Source: Hyphomicrobium sp. (GTDB lineage Bacteria > Pseudomonadota > Alphaproteobacteria > Rhizobiales > Hyphomicrobiaceae). From it: 64,000 nt of DNA. The stretch lies in NCBI GenBank assembly GCA_003987725.1, contig RXJH01000003.1, positions 433,524-497,523 on the forward strand, in the 5' to 3' direction. Below are positions 53,102 through 62,869 of this stretch, piece after piece; within the stretch, counting starts at the first letter, position 1; the number at the start of each line of letters is the position of its first letter. Under the pieces are notes generated by a model, which saw only the letters and a program-made list of their open reading frames with translations, made no database searches and was not told the origin of the DNA. Position numbers and translations under genes: made by a program.

Positions 53102-55234
53102 ATGCTCGCAACAGACGACAATTTTTCGATCCCTGCGGAGTCTCAGAAAACGAGCATCGGCCAGTTTGGCCTCTCGGATCTTCGCTGGATTTTGAGGCGA
53201 GGCTGGCTGTTCCCCGTAGTTGGAACGCTGATCGGGTTGCTCTTGGCTCTGACCGTTGTGGCCTCCATGCCGCAACTTTACACGAGCACCGCTCGCATTC
53301 TCGTCGATCGGAGCGTCAATCGATTTCTGCAAGACAGTAAGATTGTGGACCAGCCAACGCTCGATGATGTCGATATGGCGGGCCAGTTCTACGTTCTGTC
53401 ATCGGACAGTATTATTTTACCCGTCATCCGCTCGTTGAAGTTGACCCAAGACCCGGAATTTGTTGGCCGGACTGGCGCGCGCACGACAGAGGACGAAGGA
53501 AATCCTTGCGCGAAGAGTTGGGGTGGTCCGTGTCTTTCATACGGCATTCGAACGGCGAAAGATTATTTCAAGAAACTCATGGGGTGGAAGACCGTCACCG
53601 CACTTGACCCCGATACCTTGCTTGAGAGAACCGCCGCCGAAAAGTTTCTCCGCCGGCTGACCATCGAACGGGGAGACGTCAATAACGTCATCAGCATCAG
53701 TTTCGCTTCGGAAGATCCGACGAAAGCCGCAAAAATAGCCAACGCGATCGCCGACACCTATATTGAGAAGGTCGGCGAACGCAAACTTGCGTCCAACAAA
53801 TTGGTGAACCAGTTTCTTGAGCAGCGGCTGCAAGAAACGAAGCAGCAGTCGATCGATGCAGATCGAGCTCTGCAAGAATTTAAGGCAGCTAACAATTTAA
53901 CGGGCATAACGACAACTGTCGATAATGCGCTCATCTCACGGCTGCGTTCCGAGTATGTGGACTTGGAGAGAAAGGCGAGCGACATCGCCGAGGCCGTCGG
54001 GCCGGATCATATGGCGGTTGCGAAGCTCCACAAGCAAATGGATGCCTTGAATGCTGCGATCCGTGCAGAAACGGAGCGGGTGACCGGATCCGAAGAATTG
54101 TCGATAGTCGACCCGAAACGCGAATATCATAACATCGAAGAAGACCTGGCACCGGAAGCGCCCAACGACGAACTTATTGCTCGTCTGAAAAAATTGGATA
54201 GCGCGGCTCAGGCCAAGTATCGCGATCTCGATTTCACGGCGCATACGTTGCGAGTTCTGTATCATACCGGTCTGCGCAAGTACGACGAACTGAACCAAAC
54301 GAGCCGTGACACCCAGGATGCCCACATCATTACGAGTGGATCTCCGCCTCTTCACAAGGACTCCAATAAGTCCTTGCTGGTGCTCGGCGGCGGCATCGTG
54401 TTCGGGTTCATGTCGGGCGTTGCAGCGGCCGTAGGGCGAGAATTGCTGGCTGGTGTGTATCGCACTCCGGAGCAGGTAACGCGGGACACCGGCGCTTACT
54501 GCGTCATCCTGCCGACCGTCGCCATGCGGAAACGCGGGCGTCTCGACGATTACGTTCTCGACGCGCCATACTCGCGATATACGGAGGCCATTCGCAAAGT
54601 CAGAGCGTCGATGCGAGCGTATCCGAGCCCAAATAGCGACAAGGTCATAGGTGTCGTTTCGTCGGTCGCGAATGAAGGCAAGACGACCGTCGCCCATAAT
54701 TTCGCGTCTCTCTTGAGCGCCTATTCCAGATGCAAGACTCTCATTATCGATTGCGACCTTCACCGGCGGAATCTCACAGCCGAGTTGGCACCGGACGCAC
54801 GCGAAGGCTTGTTGGAAGCCTTGGACGACCCCTCTCAGTTGGCGAAGTATGTTTCCAAGCGCCAGCGATCTGGAGTGGACGTGTTGCCGTGTGCTCTCTC
54901 CGAACGCAATCCGAACGTCGCGGAGTTGCTGGGGTCGGCCCAGATGGAGAAGCTGCTGGCTGTTGCCCGCGAGTCCTACGATTTCATCATCATTGAGATC
55001 GCCCCGATCGTCTCTGTCGTCGACATCAAAATGATTGAACACATGGTCGATAAGTTCATCTTCGTCGTCGAGTGGGGAAAAACGAAGCGTAGCCTGGTCG
55101 ACGAGGCTCTTTCCGAAGCTGAAGTAATTCGGGATCGTATTGCGTGCATGATCCTCAACAAAGCGGATCCGGCCACGTTGCGAACCATCGAATCTTACAA
55201 AGGCCAGAGGATTGCCGAGTACTTCGAGGAGTGA
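53102..55234 (+). CDS. Wzc/ExoP-like chain-length determinant with BY-kinase-like domain
   Basis: A 710-residue inner-membrane protein. It has a Wzz domain with membrane segments at about 36-57 and 425-447, a long coiled-coil periplasmic region between them, and a cytoplasmic P-loop domain: Walker A SVANEGKTTV (521-530) and Walker A' TLIIDCDLHRRN (546-557). Two features differ from active tyrosine autokinases: the Walker B stretch reads FIIIEIAPI with Glu632 where IDTPP is usual, and there is no Tyr cluster at the C-terminus (ends YKGQRIAEYFEE). It controls polymer length and export with the Wza-like protein downstream. Confidence 0.9.
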   Translation: MLATDDNFSIPAESQKTSIGQFGLSDLRWILRRGWLFPVVGTLIGLLLALTVVASMPQLYTSTARILVDRSVNRFLQDSKIVDQPTLDDVDMAGQFYVLSSDSIILPVIRSLKLTQDPEFVGRTGARTTEDEGNPCAKSWGGPCLSYGIRTAKDYFKKLMGWKTVTALDPDTLLERTAAEKFLRRLTIERGDVNNVISISFASEDPTKAAKIANAIADTYIEKVGERKLASNKLVNQFLEQRLQETKQQSIDADRALQEFKAANNLTGITTTVDNALISRLRSEYVDLERKASDIAEAVGPDHMAVAKLHKQMDALNAAIRAETERVTGSEELSIVDPKREYHNIEEDLAPEAPNDELIARLKKLDSAAQAKYRDLDFTAHTLRVLYHTGLRKYDELNQTSRDTQDAHIITSGSPPLHKDSNKSLLVLGGGIVFGFMSGVAAAVGRELLAGVYRTPEQVTRDTGAYCVILPTVAMRKRGRLDDYVLDAPYSRYTEAIRKVRASMRAYPSPNSDKVIGVVSSVANEGKTTVAHNFASLLSAYSRCKTLIIDCDLHRRNLTAELAPDAREGLLEALDDPSQLAKYVSKRQRSGVDVLPCALSERNPNVAELLGSAQMEKLLAVARESYDFIIIEIAPIVSVVDIKMIEHMVDKFIFVVEWGKTKRSLVDEALSEAEVIRDRIACMILNKADPATLRTIESYKGQRIAEYFEE

Positions 55235-55334
55235 GAACTCCTTTCTGAAGGTCGTTCACAAACCCTTTAATCCGAATCTCCCCCTCGCGCTTTCTGACGA
55301 GGCGGGCACAAGTCGGTTAACGCTCTTGGCAGAG

Positions 55335-55354
55335 GTGGGCGGTACGCCGCCCAC
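55335..55354. terminator. perfect 8-bp GC-rich hairpin between wzc-like and wza-like genes
   Basis: gtgggcgg and ccgcccac pair perfectly around a tacg loop, 100 bases after the wzc-like stop. No run of T follows, so it could be a pause or attenuation site or an mRNA-stability element rather than a full intrinsic terminator. The remaining gap (55235-55641) has no gene. Confidence 0.4.
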
Positions 55355-55641
55355 GGCCTAATTCCGGCGTTGCATAGGCCTGCTAGGCCTCAATCAGATC
55401 TGCGCTGTCCTGAAAGCGACAGGTGATTCGATCTATTAATCAAGCGGGATTATTCGCCAGTAATATGGGGCTGGACCGCGCCCGTGATCCGGTGACGCCG
55501 CTGGGCCACACTTACGCTGCAATCAGATTAAAGCCCGACTCTCAGTAGTCGAATCATTTATATCAGGCCTAGTCTATGTCCGGCCGGGGGAAGCCGGGCA
55601 ATTTAGTGGTTGTCTGCAATGGGTAGTTCAAGAGGGGGGCG

Positions 55642-56985
55642 ATGATCGTCAGCTGGCCAAAGATCATCTTGCCTTTGGGGGTAATTGCCATTGTTGGCGT
55701 GCTCTCGGGCTGCACCCAATTGCCCGTGGTTGGACCTAATCCTCGCGACATCAAAAGCGGTGCAGCCACAACATTATCCAATGGCCGAGACCCGCTCCTG
55801 GTTTACACGAGCCGGGACGCCGTGGATTTCAATTATGCGCTCATCGACGTCAATCCGTTCGTTCTAAGTGTCCTGACTGGAATCTCTCCGGATTCATTCC
55901 ACGGAACATTTGGTGAGCAGCGTGGTCCGGTGCCCGTGATTAGGGTCGGGGTGGGCGATGTTGTGCAGACGTCCATTTTTGAATCGTCCGCGGGCGGCCT
56001 GTTTGTTTCGGGAGACGCGGCCGGTAGGTCGGGGAACTACGTTACGCTCCCGCCTCAAACAGTCGCCGGCAATGGGACAATTTCGATCCCTTACGCGGGG
56101 CAAATCAAAGCCGCCGGGAGAACGTCGTACGAAATTCAGAAGGATATCGAGGCTAAGCTCGCAACACGCGCTATCGAGCCTCAGGTTGTCATCAATATAA
56201 CCGAGCAAAATGCCGATGCGGCTATCGTAATCGGTGACGCAGGGCACGGCAGAATTAAGCTTACGGGATCTGGCGAGCGCATCTTGGACCTCATCTCCAA
56301 GGCAGAGGCCGGAGGCGGTGGCACTGGCAAGCTTGCGCCATATGATCTGGAAATAACGCTACAGCGCAAAAATCGGATTGGCACGGTCCGCCTCTCCAGC
56401 ATCATCGATAATCCGAGTGAAAACATATACGTCAGACCCGGCGACGTCATTTACGTGCATCGACGGCCAAGAACGTTCGTAGCGTTCGGCGCGTTAGGAA
56501 ACGCTACGGGCGGCACGACAATCGGCGGAGGCGATGTATCCGGACTGGATGGCATCTTCCAATTTGGTCAAGAGCGGCTGGCACTCAGCGAGGCAGTTGC
56601 TAAAGCGGGCGGCCTTCTGGACGCGCGTGCAAATCCTTCGCAGATATTCATATATCGCGGAGAGCCGCGTCGGACGCTCGAAAAGTTGGATGTGAATCTC
56701 AGCAAGTTCGCGCCCAATCAGCAATTTATACCAACAGTCTACAGAGTGAACTTTCGAGACCCCTCGGCCTTCTTCATGGCCCAGAAGTTCCAGATGCGGG
56801 ACAAAGATATCCTCTATGTCGCCAACGCGGATTCTGTCGAGGTTGGGAAGGCGCTTAACTACATGACCCTCTGGAGTTCGTCTGCGGCCGGTTACGTGGG
56901 CAACGCCGCGACGGTCCTTACGAGCGCTCAAATTCTCGGTGGTGGTGGTCCGGCAACGGCTCTGGTCGTCGGAGGCGCGCCGTGA
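55642..56985 (+). CDS. Wza/GumB-like polysaccharide export lipoprotein
   Basis: A 447-residue outer-membrane export protein. The signal peptide ends in the lipobox VLSGC (Cys about 24). The Poly_export domain spans about 90-190 (VIRVGVGDVVQTSIFESSAG, TISIPYAGQIKAAGRTSYEI) and SLBB-type segments follow (NIYVRPGDVIYVHRRPRTFV, RLALSEAVAKAGGLLDARAN). It forms the periplasm-spanning channel for the polymer together with the Wzc-like protein. Strong ribosome binding site aggggggcg before ATG 55642. Confidence 0.93.
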   Translation: MIVSWPKIILPLGVIAIVGVLSGCTQLPVVGPNPRDIKSGAATTLSNGRDPLLVYTSRDAVDFNYALIDVNPFVLSVLTGISPDSFHGTFGEQRGPVPVIRVGVGDVVQTSIFESSAGGLFVSGDAAGRSGNYVTLPPQTVAGNGTISIPYAGQIKAAGRTSYEIQKDIEAKLATRAIEPQVVINITEQNADAAIVIGDAGHGRIKLTGSGERILDLISKAEAGGGGTGKLAPYDLEITLQRKNRIGTVRLSSIIDNPSENIYVRPGDVIYVHRRPRTFVAFGALGNATGGTTIGGGDVSGLDGIFQFGQERLALSEAVAKAGGLLDARANPSQIFIYRGEPRRTLEKLDVNLSKFAPNQQFIPTVYRVNFRDPSAFFMAQKFQMRDKDILYVANADSVEVGKALNYMTLWSSSAAGYVGNAATVLTSAQILGGGGPATALVVGGAP

Positions 56986-57103
56986 GGCGGGCCTCAGCTA
57001 CCTCTCATGGCTGAGGCGATTCTCTGAATTCAGATTTTTTGGGGGTGCTGGCCGCTGCGCGAACGGGCAGCTAGGCCAAGACGCCATGCAGGCCAATCCC
57101 CCG

Positions 57104-57120
57104 GCCCGAAGTCTTCGGGC
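57104..57120. terminator. hairpin between convergent genes
   Basis: gcccgaa and ttcgggc pair around a 3-base loop in the gap between the wza-like and GT2 genes, which end facing each other. No T run is present on either side, so termination is possible but not assured. Confidence 0.35.
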
Positions 57121-57235
57121 GCGAGCGTGCGGATCATCAATGGCAAAATCGAAGCGAAGAACGGGCTATATCCGCCAGCCAAGCCCACATAACGCTTGAG
57201 CGGACTTCGAATCGGGAGCCGATCACTCGCTCTGT

Positions 57236-58156
57236 CTACTCCCAGTTATAGAGACCTTGCCGGGGCCGCGTCGGAGACGCGACCGATGCGGCGGCCATCG
57301 CGAGATCCTTCGCCATATTAGGGCAGTAGCGCACGACCCATTGCACCATCGCCATGCCGCAGCGTAGCCGCTCCAGCATCGGGATTGGCGCTGTCGCTAT
57401 GGTGCGGATGTAGCTGTGGAGTTCGAGCCAGTGGGGGAGCGTAGGCTTGCCCTTGGCATCTGGATTGTACCAGGCCATCCGGTCGCGCCAGTTGCCGACC
57501 CAGTTCTTCGGGTGGAAGCGCTTGTAGAACAGTGGACGGTCGATCGACACGAAAGGTCCAAGAAACGCCAGCCGGCAGAGGAACACCTTGTCGGCATCGA
57601 TGAAGTTTTCGAGAGGTTTCACGCTGCGGACGGCATCGCCGCGCATGACGCCATAGATGGAGTCACAGTTGTGGTCACGGAAGATCAACTCGCGGAAGCG
57701 GCGCGACGGCGTGTCGGCGGTGCCGCGGGTGGAACGGTACCGGCTATCCTCATTGCCGGCCTCGTCAAGCACGATGGTGCCGGTAAAAACAATGACAGCG
57801 TCGGGTCGTTCTTCGAGGGCAGCAACGCACTCCTCAATGTGGGTCGGCGCAATCTTGTCGTCGTGCGCCGAGATCCGCACATAGCGGCCGCGAGAAAGCT
57901 GGATGGCGATGGCCTGGTTGCGCGCGCCGCCGACGTTGCGTTCGTTCCGGTGGTATCGGACGCGGGGATCAGCGTCAGCGAACTTCCGGCAGATCTCCTC
58001 GGTCCGATCCGTGGAGGCATTGTCGGAAATGATAAGTTCAAAGTCGATGAACGTCTGCGCGAGCATCGACTCGACTGCCTCGGCAACGTAGTTCTCACCG
58101 TTGTATACCGGCAGGCAGATGCTGACGGCGGGCGCCGCCTTGACAAGAGTGTCCAT
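57236..58156 (-). CDS. glycosyltransferase family 2
   Basis: A 306-residue soluble GT-A enzyme. SICLPVYNGENYVAEAVESM opens the fold; LIISDNASTDRTEEICRKFA binds the nucleotide; RNVGGARNQAIAIQLSRGRY and ISAHDDKIAP give the metal-site region. It adds one sugar to the growing repeat unit, inverting the linkage. Sugar unknown. Confidence 0.92.
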   Translation of the reverse strand: MDTLVKAAPAVSICLPVYNGENYVAEAVESMLAQTFIDFELIISDNASTDRTEEICRKFADADPRVRYHRNERNVGGARNQAIAIQLSRGRYVRISAHDDKIAPTHIEECVAALEERPDAVIVFTGTIVLDEAGNEDSRYRSTRGTADTPSRRFRELIFRDHNCDSIYGVMRGDAVRSVKPLENFIDADKVFLCRLAFLGPFVSIDRPLFYKRFHPKNWVGNWRDRMAWYNPDAKGKPTLPHWLELHSYIRTIATAPIPMLERLRCGMAMVQWVVRYCPNMAKDLAMAAASVASPTRPRQGLYNWE

Positions 58157-58359
58157 CGAACCTCATTGCCTCCCTCTGCTACTCCTCCGGTGCGCTAGCA
58201 CTCGTTATTTTTCGCTCTGGTCGAACAAGACCGGCTCAAAATTCGAATGCAAATTCGTTATATCGCGCTTGTTTCCGCGTACCCGGAGTAAACCTCGCCT
58301 TTAGTGGATTGTCCTAAATTTTTCCTGATCTTTCGAGGTCCTGAGTCAAATATATGAAG

Positions 58360-59874
58360 CTATGATCTTTCGACCACAAGGACCCAGTCGGCAGAACCGT
58401 CTGCGCGTGCCCCGGGCGACGCAATTGACCTATTCTCGATCGCGGCTTCCGAATTGGAGATAACGGTATATTTACCGGTGGTTGGATCGTACCAACTCAG
58501 CTTCACATTTACCGGTCCCGCTATCACAGTCGTGTCCACCATTACCGAACGGTCCGTGGGGAAATAAGCAACCGCAGCAACATTCGAATATCCGGACGCG
58601 GCTTTCGTGTCCCCGTCTCCAGTGCCCAATCTCAGAAATTTGCCGCTATCGCGGCTCCAGAGAGGATCGGCCACATACTTGTCGATCAAAGACCACGCGT
58701 ACTTGGCCTGCAGTTGCGGCGCCTCGTTCAGAATTTCGAACCATCCTGTTCCGCCATCGTAAATCCCCGCAGCACCAAATGGCCACCATTTCTCGTGACC
58801 ATAATTAATGCCGATACCGCCGCGTAGAAATATCGAATAATTTCTTTCCCTGTACTGTTGATTTTTGTCGCCGGTATAATGCGGTGAGTTGACGTAGGGG
58901 GGTTCGATATCGATCACCCCTAAACTGCTGGCTCCTTTTTCTTCATAGACGGCGTCGAACAGCTCAACGGCGTTCGCCTCGTAGCTGTACAGCGAGTTGG
59001 CGTTTGGCTTGAACCACTGGTAGCCGCCGTCTTGCATGAACTGTCCGTAGCCGGTGAACCCTCTTTGCTGCTCCGCAATAATTAAACGGGGCTTCGAGCC
59101 TTCTCCATCTCTTATGCCGTGGAATACCGCATCGAGTTGCCGGCCGAGCGAACCGTTCGAAGGCCACATGGTATCGCCTTCGACATGCCAGATGATGTTT
59201 CGATATTTCGCATAGCGAAGAGCAAGAGCCTTACCGTAGTCGTAGCTGTTCGCTGGTCCGGCGCTGATCAAATCGGGTGCCGTTCCGGTATCATCAAAAC
59301 TCAGGAATATCGAAAGCACGACGGTCATTTCCAGTCGCGTCGCCTCCTCGACAACCCAGTCCATCGAGGACCAAGCTGGGCCGAAGGCGGATGCGTAGGG
59401 TGCACCTGTAAAAAATCTTTGCCCGGACTCATTTTGGTAGCGGTCGCCAAAACTGTTGTTCAGATGGACGCCGAACGGCGCCACAAGGACGGAGTTGAAG
59501 CCGAGCGATTTCAATCCTTCCAAGGCATTCGTGATTGTGGTGTTGGAACATCTTTGCGCCATCGCCCACGAGGCCATCATCTTCAGCAAAAAAACTCTTC
59601 CGCTTTGGTCGACAAAACGGCGACCGTACGTTTCCACCGGGTAAGAAAAATTCGGGTCGGGATTGATGGCAGTGAAGCGATCGAGCAGGGTGTTGGGCGC
59701 AGCTTCGCTGCAGCCGCCCGCGGATAGGCGCAGATTTATTTTGGCTTGATAATGCTGCAATCGCACGAAGATTTGCGGCGTGAGTAATAGGAGCGCCAGG
59801 GAAGCGCCAATTGCCGCGAATGCAATGGCGGGATTTGCGATTTTTATCGAGCTGCGTCCGATATCGAAAATCAC
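58360..59874 (-). CDS. DUF4038/GH140-like glycoside hydrolase, membrane-anchored
   Basis: A 504-residue protein with an N-terminal signal anchor (AIAFAAIGASLALLLLTPQI), then a TIM-barrel of the apiosidase-like DUF4038 type: RFVDQSGRVFLLKMMASWAM, GFNSVLVAPFG, YAKYRNIIWHVEGDTMWPSN with a candidate catalytic Glu, and LGVIDIEPPYVNSPHY with a second Glu. A C-terminal beta domain (VKLSWYDPTTGKYTVISNSE) resembles the putative collagen-binding domain paired with DUF4038. The known family member cuts apiose from pectin; here it may process the cell's own polymer. GTG at 59874 is chosen because ggggag lies 6 bases upstream; the frame continues open to 60042. Confidence 0.8.
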   Translation of the reverse strand: MIFDIGRSSIKIANPAIAFAAIGASLALLLLTPQIFVRLQHYQAKINLRLSAGGCSEAAPNTLLDRFTAINPDPNFSYPVETYGRRFVDQSGRVFLLKMMASWAMAQRCSNTTITNALEGLKSLGFNSVLVAPFGVHLNNSFGDRYQNESGQRFFTGAPYASAFGPAWSSMDWVVEEATRLEMTVVLSIFLSFDDTGTAPDLISAGPANSYDYGKALALRYAKYRNIIWHVEGDTMWPSNGSLGRQLDAVFHGIRDGEGSKPRLIIAEQQRGFTGYGQFMQDGGYQWFKPNANSLYSYEANAVELFDAVYEEKGASSLGVIDIEPPYVNSPHYTGDKNQQYRERNYSIFLRGGIGINYGHEKWWPFGAAGIYDGGTGWFEILNEAPQLQAKYAWSLIDKYVADPLWSRDSGKFLRLGTGDGDTKAASGYSNVAAVAYFPTDRSVMVDTTVIAGPVNVKLSWYDPTTGKYTVISNSEAAIENRSIASPGARADGSADWVLVVERS

Positions 59875-60102
59875 GTTTATCTCCCCGATATAGGGAATAT
59901 ATTCTGCAGCGATACGAAATTCTACAAAATTGACTTCTGCGTCGCGACGAGCCGCGACGGCTGGAAGATGCCAGACGATCGCCTCGGTCCTGGCCGGCGC
60001 GTCGAGGCCGCCGGCCGCCCGGCAAATTAACCGAGTGCGCAAGCGAAGACGGCGGCTCGTCGGGCGTTTCTTCGAAGTTGGGACGAGGCGGAGGGCGGAC
60101 TT

Positions 60103-61227
60103 CTATGCCCACCATGTATCGGGCGCAGGGCGGCCGTCGAGCGACGCTTCGACGGCCGATCTCACGCCGGACGTAAACATCTCCAGCGTGTGGTGCGCTT
60201 CGATGTAAGCTCGCGCACGACGACCCATCTCATGCGCGCGCTGCGGGTCATTCCAGAGGGATAGCATCGCTGTGCGCAATGCGGCAGCATCTCCAACCGG
60301 CACATAAAGACCGGTTACGCCATCCTGAATGACGTCCACCTGGCCGCGTGTCCGGGAACAGATAACGGGCTTCCCCATCGCCATCGCCTCGAGAATGACC
60401 GTAACGCCATTATCGCTATCGGACGGAAGGAGAGGTACGACGACAAATCTCGACCGCGCATAGAGCTTCCGGAGTTCGGGAAGAGACATCCGGCCCGAGG
60501 TGATTTGCGCGTCTGTTTCGGTAACGATGTCGCCGATCGGCAGGCGCCGATCGTTGATGAGACGAACCTTGCCTGGAATGCGCACGTGGTCCGTTGCAAT
60601 GTGACAGCGCAGATCCGTGCCACGGACCGCCTCGACAAAAGTCGCGTAGTCACGCATTTCCGCGCCGACCGCGCAGATCATGTCCTCGTCAGCTGGCCGT
60701 GGACTGTAAAACAGTTGATCCACGTAGTGCCGGACGAGATAAGCGCGCTCGGACGGAAAATGCAGGTCATCGATCAGAACACGCCGCTGCACCGTCGTCC
60801 ACGTCACGACAGCGTGCAGCGTGTTTCCGAACAGCCGCATCGGATACTTAATATTGGGCTTATCGAAGTAGTACATCATGGCGATATGCGGTTTTCTGTT
60901 ACGCGCAAATCGCTGCTGTGCTGCGACAGCCAATGTTAATTTCTCACCCCAGGTGACGACAGCGTCATACTCGCTGCCGCGTCGCAGAATTTCCGATGCC
61001 AGGCGCCACCACTCCGGCCCTTTCGCCGGCGGGGCCTTATCGAGAAGTGTTTCGTCCCAAACAGGAGAGAAGGCGTTGTCGAACACTTGACCGCGTGGCG
61101 CTGTCTCCCCAGTGGGATCATCCACGCTCGGCTGTCTAGCTCGAGGTCCCCGCAAGATTGCTAGAGCAACGCGGTGCATCGCCTGTGATTCTCCCCAAAG
61201 AACAATGGCTAGCTTGGTCCATGGCAT
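60103..61227 (-). CDS. glycosyltransferase family 4
   Basis: A 374-residue GT-B enzyme. The C-terminal donor site is VTVILEAMAMGKPVICSRTR followed by VIQDGVTGLYVPVGD; LPELRKLYARSRFVVVPLLP precedes it. The N-terminal half is divergent (DAVVTWGEKLTLAVAAQQRF). The stop lies 229 bases upstream of the glycosidase gene start, in the same direction. Confidence 0.88.
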   Translation of the reverse strand: MPWTKLAIVLWGESQAMHRVALAILRGPRARQPSVDDPTGETAPRGQVFDNAFSPVWDETLLDKAPPAKGPEWWRLASEILRRGSEYDAVVTWGEKLTLAVAAQQRFARNRKPHIAMMYYFDKPNIKYPMRLFGNTLHAVVTWTTVQRRVLIDDLHFPSERAYLVRHYVDQLFYSPRPADEDMICAVGAEMRDYATFVEAVRGTDLRCHIATDHVRIPGKVRLINDRRLPIGDIVTETDAQITSGRMSLPELRKLYARSRFVVVPLLPSDSDNGVTVILEAMAMGKPVICSRTRGQVDVIQDGVTGLYVPVGDAAALRTAMLSLWNDPQRAHEMGRRARAYIEAHHTLEMFTSGVRSAVEASLDGRPAPDTWWA

Positions 61228-61405
61228 AGTCCAAGACCGCTGTCATCGACAGAGGATCGAATTTCTTGGGTAGACGATCCGCTTACCCGGAGCCATCGGC
61301 GCTCACTTGATCGATTTTATCGCTGAGGCGATGATCGGGCTCGCCCGCATTGTTAAATGCCGGATCCCGAAACGGATGATCGCTTTGGATCGGCCGAGTA
61401 CTGAG

Positions 61406-62869
61406 TCAAAACGCTCCGCGGAAAAGAACGAAAATCGTCCGGATCATGATCTCGACGTCGAGCCATATCGACCAATTGTCGATGTAATAGAGATCATGTT
61501 CCACGCGTTTGCTGATATCCAGCGTCGTCTTGGTTTCTCCCCGGAAGCCGTGAACCTGCGCCCATCCCGTCAAACCCGGACGGACACGACGGCGAAGCGA
61601 AAATAGATCGAGCTGCTGATCGAATAACTGATCGTGAGCCAGGGCATGCGGACGGGGGCCGACGATCGACATATCTCCATACAGAACGTTGATAAGCTGA
61701 GGCAGCTCGTCAAGGCTCGTACGTCGCAGAAACCACCCGATGCGCGTAACCCTCGGATCATTGCGTTCGGCCTGCTTTATGTGCTGCCCGTCTTCGGTGA
61801 CGTACATCGTACGGAATTTGAAAATCCGGAAAATGCGATTGTTCTGACCGTAGCGGCGTTGGCGGAAAAACACCGGCCCCGGGCTGTCGAGTTTGATGGC
61901 GATCGCAATAAGAATGAGGAGAGGTGACAGAAGGAAAAGGCCAACGCCAGCCAAGATGTAGTCGAGCGCTGCTTTGAGGGCGCGATTGCTTTCCGACAGC
62001 GGCACCAAATTGACGATGTCCGCCCGAAGCGCTCCGATATGCCTTGCCCCTCGCACAATGTGCGGTTCGCGCTCGAGCTTTGTGCAGAGGAGGAGTTCCG
62101 TGGAATACGACGCCAGATCGTTCACGGCAGCTTTGATGCACCCAATCTGTTCGGCCGGAAAACCGATGATAATTGTGTCGTACCTTCGCCGTTCAATCGC
62201 GAACTTGAGGTCGTCAAGTCCACCATCGGCAGGGAGATCCTCGCGACGAACCTTCGTCGGCGCCAGATAAATCCCTTCGATCGCGGCTGATGGACCTGCA
62301 ACTTCGGCGCTGGCTTTCATGGCGGCAATGAATTCGGGATCGCCGAACATTGCAATCCGCTGTCGAATTTTGCCCTGCGCCATCTTCCGGCGCACATAAT
62401 GCATTCCCACGATCCGTACAGTGATCAGGAGGAACGCACTTATGCCGAACCACGTGAGGAGCCACCCTCTCGAATACCAATCGGCGAACTTGAGAATGTA
62501 TAGAATTCCGAGAAGAAGAAGGAATGACGTCACAAGCACGCCGAAGATCTTGCCATATGGCACGACCGTTTGGCCGATCGAACTCGAATCGTAGAGGTCG
62601 GCCCGCTTCAGAAAAAGATAAAGCGTGGCCGCCAACAGGGGAGCAGGCGCCAAATAGGGCCACCACGGCTGCATTCGGCCGATGAAAAGATCGAGGTAGA
62701 GGAATTTGGCAGCGCACGCCGCCAGAATGACGGACAAAGCCTCAAAGATTGCGAGCACGGAAACGCACGTATCGCGCTTCGAAAATTTGGAAGCCCAGGC
62801 AACCGGAAGCCGGAAAAACTGCCGACGACGAAGGGTGTCGAACTCAACGCGGGCACTAGTATTAGCCAT
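61406..62869 (-). CDS. undecaprenyl-phosphate sugar phosphotransferase (polyisoprenyl-phosphate hexose-1-phosphate transferase)
   Basis: A 487-residue initiating enzyme. Four or five N-terminal membrane segments (residues 35-150) are followed by a CoA-binding-like Rossmann domain (IAMFGDPEFIAAMKASAEVA), a further membrane segment at about 295 and the catalytic domain with KLDSPGPVFFRQRRYGQNNR, FKFRTMY, RIGWFLRRTSLDELPQLINV and GDMSIVGPRPHA. It puts the first sugar phosphate (glucose or galactose in characterised relatives) on undecaprenyl phosphate, starting repeat-unit assembly for the whole region. Confidence 0.95.
   Translation of the reverse strand: MANTSARVEFDTLRRRQFFRLPVAWASKFSKRDTCVSVLAIFEALSVILAACAAKFLYLDLFIGRMQPWWPYLAPAPLLAATLYLFLKRADLYDSSSIGQTVVPYGKIFGVLVTSFLLLLGILYILKFADWYSRGWLLTWFGISAFLLITVRIVGMHYVRRKMAQGKIRQRIAMFGDPEFIAAMKASAEVAGPSAAIEGIYLAPTKVRREDLPADGGLDDLKFAIERRRYDTIIIGFPAEQIGCIKAAVNDLASYSTELLLCTKLEREPHIVRGARHIGALRADIVNLVPLSESNRALKAALDYILAGVGLFLLSPLLILIAIAIKLDSPGPVFFRQRRYGQNNRIFRIFKFRTMYVTEDGQHIKQAERNDPRVTRIGWFLRRTSLDELPQLINVLYGDMSIVGPRPHALAHDQLFDQQLDLFSLRRRVRPGLTGWAQVHGFRGETKTTLDISKRVEHDLYYIDNWSIWLDVEIMIRTIFVLFRGAF

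Noticed and set aside
53936-55042. A 368-codon leftward frame opposite the Wzc-like gene.
   Set aside because: The Walker motifs and membrane segments are on the plus strand; this frame has no recognisable feature.
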